Assembly: GCA_016288675.1 (NCBI GenBank) | Contig: JAEELC010000028.1 | Location: 1-8,368 of the forward strand | Direction of reading: 5' to 3' | DNA from: Acholeplasmatales bacterium | GTDB lineage: Bacteria; Bacillota_I; Bacilli_A; Acholeplasmatales; Anaeroplasmataceae | DNA length: 8,368 bases | Shown here: in pieces, positions 6,860 through 8,368 of the stretch | Numbering within the stretch: position 1 is the first letter of the stretch | Layout: the number at the start of each line of letters is the position of its first letter | The notes under the pieces: generated by a model | Database searches by the model: none | What the model saw: only the letters and a program-made list of their open reading frames with translations | Told to the model about the DNA's origin: nothing | Position numbers and translations under genes: made by a program

Positions 6860-7762
6860 TTACTTAGATAAACCAGCTTGAGCAGCAACTTCAGCAGCGA
6901 AGTCAACTACTTGCTTTTCAATACCTTCACCAACTTCTAAACGCTTGAATGAAGCTACTGAAGACTTTGTATGAGATAAGAATACAGATACTGTTTCTTC
7001 AGGATTCTTAACGAATGGTTGGTCTACTAAGCAGATTTCCTTAAAGTGCTTGTCAACACGACCTGGAACAATCTTAGATTCGATGATTGCTTCTGGCTTT
7101 GGTTTTTCTGACTTAGCATTTTCATTTAGAGTTTCAGTAAGGATAATTTGAGTTTCCTTAGCAACAACTTCAGCAGAGATTTGATCACGGCTTGTATATT
7201 GTGGGTTGTTAGCAGCAATGTGCATAGCAACATCCTTAGCAACTGTTTCATCAGCGTTGTCTAAAATAACAACTGAAACAATTCTTCCACCCATATGCTT
7301 ATAGCATCCGAATGTTTGAGCATCTTCCTTAGTGATCTTTTGAACACGACGTAAAGATACCTTTTCACCGATAACTGCTGAATCTTCAAGAATAATTTGA
7401 GATAAAGCCTTACCGTTTGATTCTACTGCTAAAGCTTCTTCATCATTAGAGAAGTTAGCATCAATTAAGATTTCACCAATCTTAGCAACTAAATCTAAGA
7501 ACTTAGTGTTTTTAGCAGCGAAGTCAGTTTCACAGTTAACTTCATAAGTTAAAACTGTGTTACCCTTAACTACGAAATTGCATAGACCTTCAGCAGCAGT
7601 ACGAGAAGCCTTCTTTAAAGACTTTGCCATACCCTTTTCACGAAGCCATATAACTGCCTTTTCCATATCGCAGTCTGTAGCTTCTAGAGCCTTCTTACAG
7701 TCCATCATACCTGCTTGAGTACGATCACGTAATTCTTTTACTAATTGAGGTGTAACTGTCAT
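6860..7762 (-). CDS. tsf: Translation elongation factor Ts
   Basis: Guanine nucleotide exchange factor that reloads EF-Tu with GTP. Length is 300 aa, as expected for the long bacterial form. The N-terminal UBA-like domain spans about 1-50 and contains RTQAGMMDCKKAL (14-26), where Gln16 replaces the Gly usual in TGAGMMDCKKAL. The EF-Tu-contacting TDF motif is D80-F81 in CETDFAAK (77-84). YKHMGGRI (154-161) is the second family signature, and FKRLEVGEGIEK (272-283) is the normal C-terminal block. The start is preceded by GGGAGG with 8 nt spacing, the best ribosome binding site in the window. It follows rpsB by 20 nt, the standard rpsB-tsf pair. Confidence 0.97.
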   Translation of the reverse strand: MTVTPQLVKELRDRTQAGMMDCKKALEATDCDMEKAVIWLREKGMAKSLKKASRTAAEGLCNFVVKGNTVLTYEVNCETDFAAKNTKFLDLVAKIGEILIDANFSNDEEALAVESNGKALSQIILEDSAVIGEKVSLRRVQKITKEDAQTFGCYKHMGGRIVSVVILDNADETVAKDVAMHIAANNPQYTSRDQISAEVVAKETQIILTETLNENAKSEKPKPEAIIESKIVPGRVDKHFKEICLVDQPFVKNPEETVSVFLSHTKSSVASFKRLEVGEGIEKQVVDFAAEVAAQAGLSK

Positions 7763-7782
7763 TATAATTGCCTCCCTGTTAC

Positions 7783-8368
7783 TTACTTAGATTCTTTTGT
7801 GCTTTCTGCCTTTGGAGCAGCTGGCTTCTTTTGACCGTCCTTGTTTGCTGGTCTCTTTTGACCATCTTTGTTAAATGATCTCTTTTGACCATCTTTATTG
7901 AATGGTCTCTTTTGAGCTGGACGACGAGTTGAACCGTCTTTCTTATTGTTAGTGTCCTTAGTCATTTCTTCGTTGATGTTTAAATCAGCATCTTGGCTGT
8001 CATCAACCTTTTCAACAACACCACCGTTAGCTTCGATAACTGCATTGTTCATAGTTGCAGTGATTAACTTAACTGCACGAATTGCATCATCGTTAGCTGG
8101 GATAGCATAGTCAACATCATCTGGGTCACAGTTAGTGTCAACAATACCGAATACTGGAATGTTTAACTTTCTAGCTTCTAAAATTGCGTTGTGTTCCTTA
8201 CGTGGATCAACGATGAATAATGCTTGAGGCATTTCCTTCATTTCTTTAATACCACCAAGGTTTCTTTCTAACTTTTGACGTTCAGCGATTAAACCTGCTA
8301 CTTCTTTCTTTGGAAGAGCTTCATAAATTCCGTCTTCTTCCATCTTATATAAGTCATTTAATCTCTTA
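7783..8368 (-). CDS. rpsB: Ribosomal protein S2, C-terminal part (5' end outside window)
   Basis: Component of the 30S subunit. The frame stays open to the right edge; before the first in-window Met (8343) it encodes KRLNDLYK, which aligns with the S2 region ahead of LPKKEV, so that Met is internal. From that Met, LPKKEV is at 10-15, [22 protein letters not shown] at 29-50, and [27 protein letters not shown] spans 67-93, all classic S2. The conserved fold ends near residue 107. A tail of nearly 80 residues follows: first acidic (111-129), then very basic with a 9-residue repeat. The tail is unusual for Bacillus-type S2 but longer S2 tails occur in Mollicutes-related bacteria. S2 often represses its own operon through a leader, which would lie outside this window. 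Confidence 0.95.
   Translation of the reverse strand, partial: KRLNDLYKMEEDGIYEALPKKEVAGLIAERQKLERNLGGIKEMKEMPQALFIVDPRKEHNAILEARKLNIPVFGIVDTNCDPDDVDYAIPANDDAIRAVKLITATMNNAVIEANGGVVEKVDDSQDADLNINEEMTKDTNNKKDGSTRRPAQKRPFNKDGQKRSFNKDGQKRPANKDGQKKPAAPKAESTKESK
7826..7906 (-). repeat. Three 27-bp tandem repeats encoding the S2 tail
   Basis: Units at 7826-7852, 7853-7879 and 7880-7906 are in register and in frame, with a partial copy from 7907. Each encodes NKDGQKR plus two variable residues, giving [18 protein letters not shown] and [13 protein letters not shown] copies. The two 5' units (7853-7906) differ at only a few bases, suggesting fairly recent duplication or slippage. Each unit adds a net positive charge. 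Confidence 0.92.

Noticed and set aside
7826..7906. CRISPR-like array from the regular 27-bp direct repeats
   Set aside because: The repeats are contiguous with no spacers, in frame with rpsB, and vary mostly as coding sequence would.
7783..8343. S2 starting at the Met at 8343
   Set aside because: The frame continues upstream to the window edge with S2-like sequence, and 186 aa would omit the N-terminal half of the conserved fold.
1..8368. Novel defence, mobile or secretion system
   Set aside because: Every gene belongs to a well-known housekeeping family in a known order, all on one strand, with no transposase, integrase, tRNA or attachment-site repeats.

Overview
The window is a conserved housekeeping block of a low-GC Bacillota (Firmicutes) bacterium. 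Every gene is on the minus strand, so transcription runs from high to low coordinates. The AT-rich composition, the cluster order rpsB-tsf-pyrH-frr-uppS-cdsA-dxr-rseP, the Bacillota-style rRNA leader and the long C-terminal tail on ribosomal protein S2 fit an Erysipelotrichia- or Mollicutes-related lineage. That placement is inference; only the phylum-level call is firm. All frames read through under the standard bacterial code. The nine protein genes end in eight TAA and one TAG, with no TGA stop.

Layout in transcription order: (1) 8368-7783, 3' part of rpsB (S2), open at the right edge, with a repetitive charged tail; (2) 7762-6860, tsf (EF-Ts), then a strong intrinsic terminator; (3) 6790-6077 pyrH (UMP kinase) and 6047-5493 frr (ribosome recycling factor), then a second terminator; (4) a likely new promoter at about 5427-5455, then uppS, cdsA, dxr and rseP, which overlap by one base or are 4 nt apart, closed by a terminator at 800-827; (5) an extended -10 promoter and a monocistronic guanine deaminase gene (752-297) with its own terminator at 260-288; (6) an rRNA promoter, boxB/boxA-like leader elements and the first bases of a 16S rRNA gene that leaves through the left edge.

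The genes form three functional groups. rpsB, tsf, frr and the 16S gene serve translation. pyrH supplies UDP and so other pyrimidine nucleotides. uppS, cdsA, dxr and rseP build the cell envelope: MEP-pathway isoprenoid precursors feed undecaprenyl diphosphate, CDP-diacylglycerol feeds phospholipids, and an intramembrane protease acts on membrane proteins. The hairpins divide the conserved cluster into separately tunable segments.

I see no undescribed system, mobile element, CRISPR array or defence locus. The points worth a second look are small: the S2 tail repeats, an apparent second PDZ-like module in RseP, substitutions in a conserved UppS motif, a possible start-occluding fold upstream of uppS, and the terminators that split the cluster.
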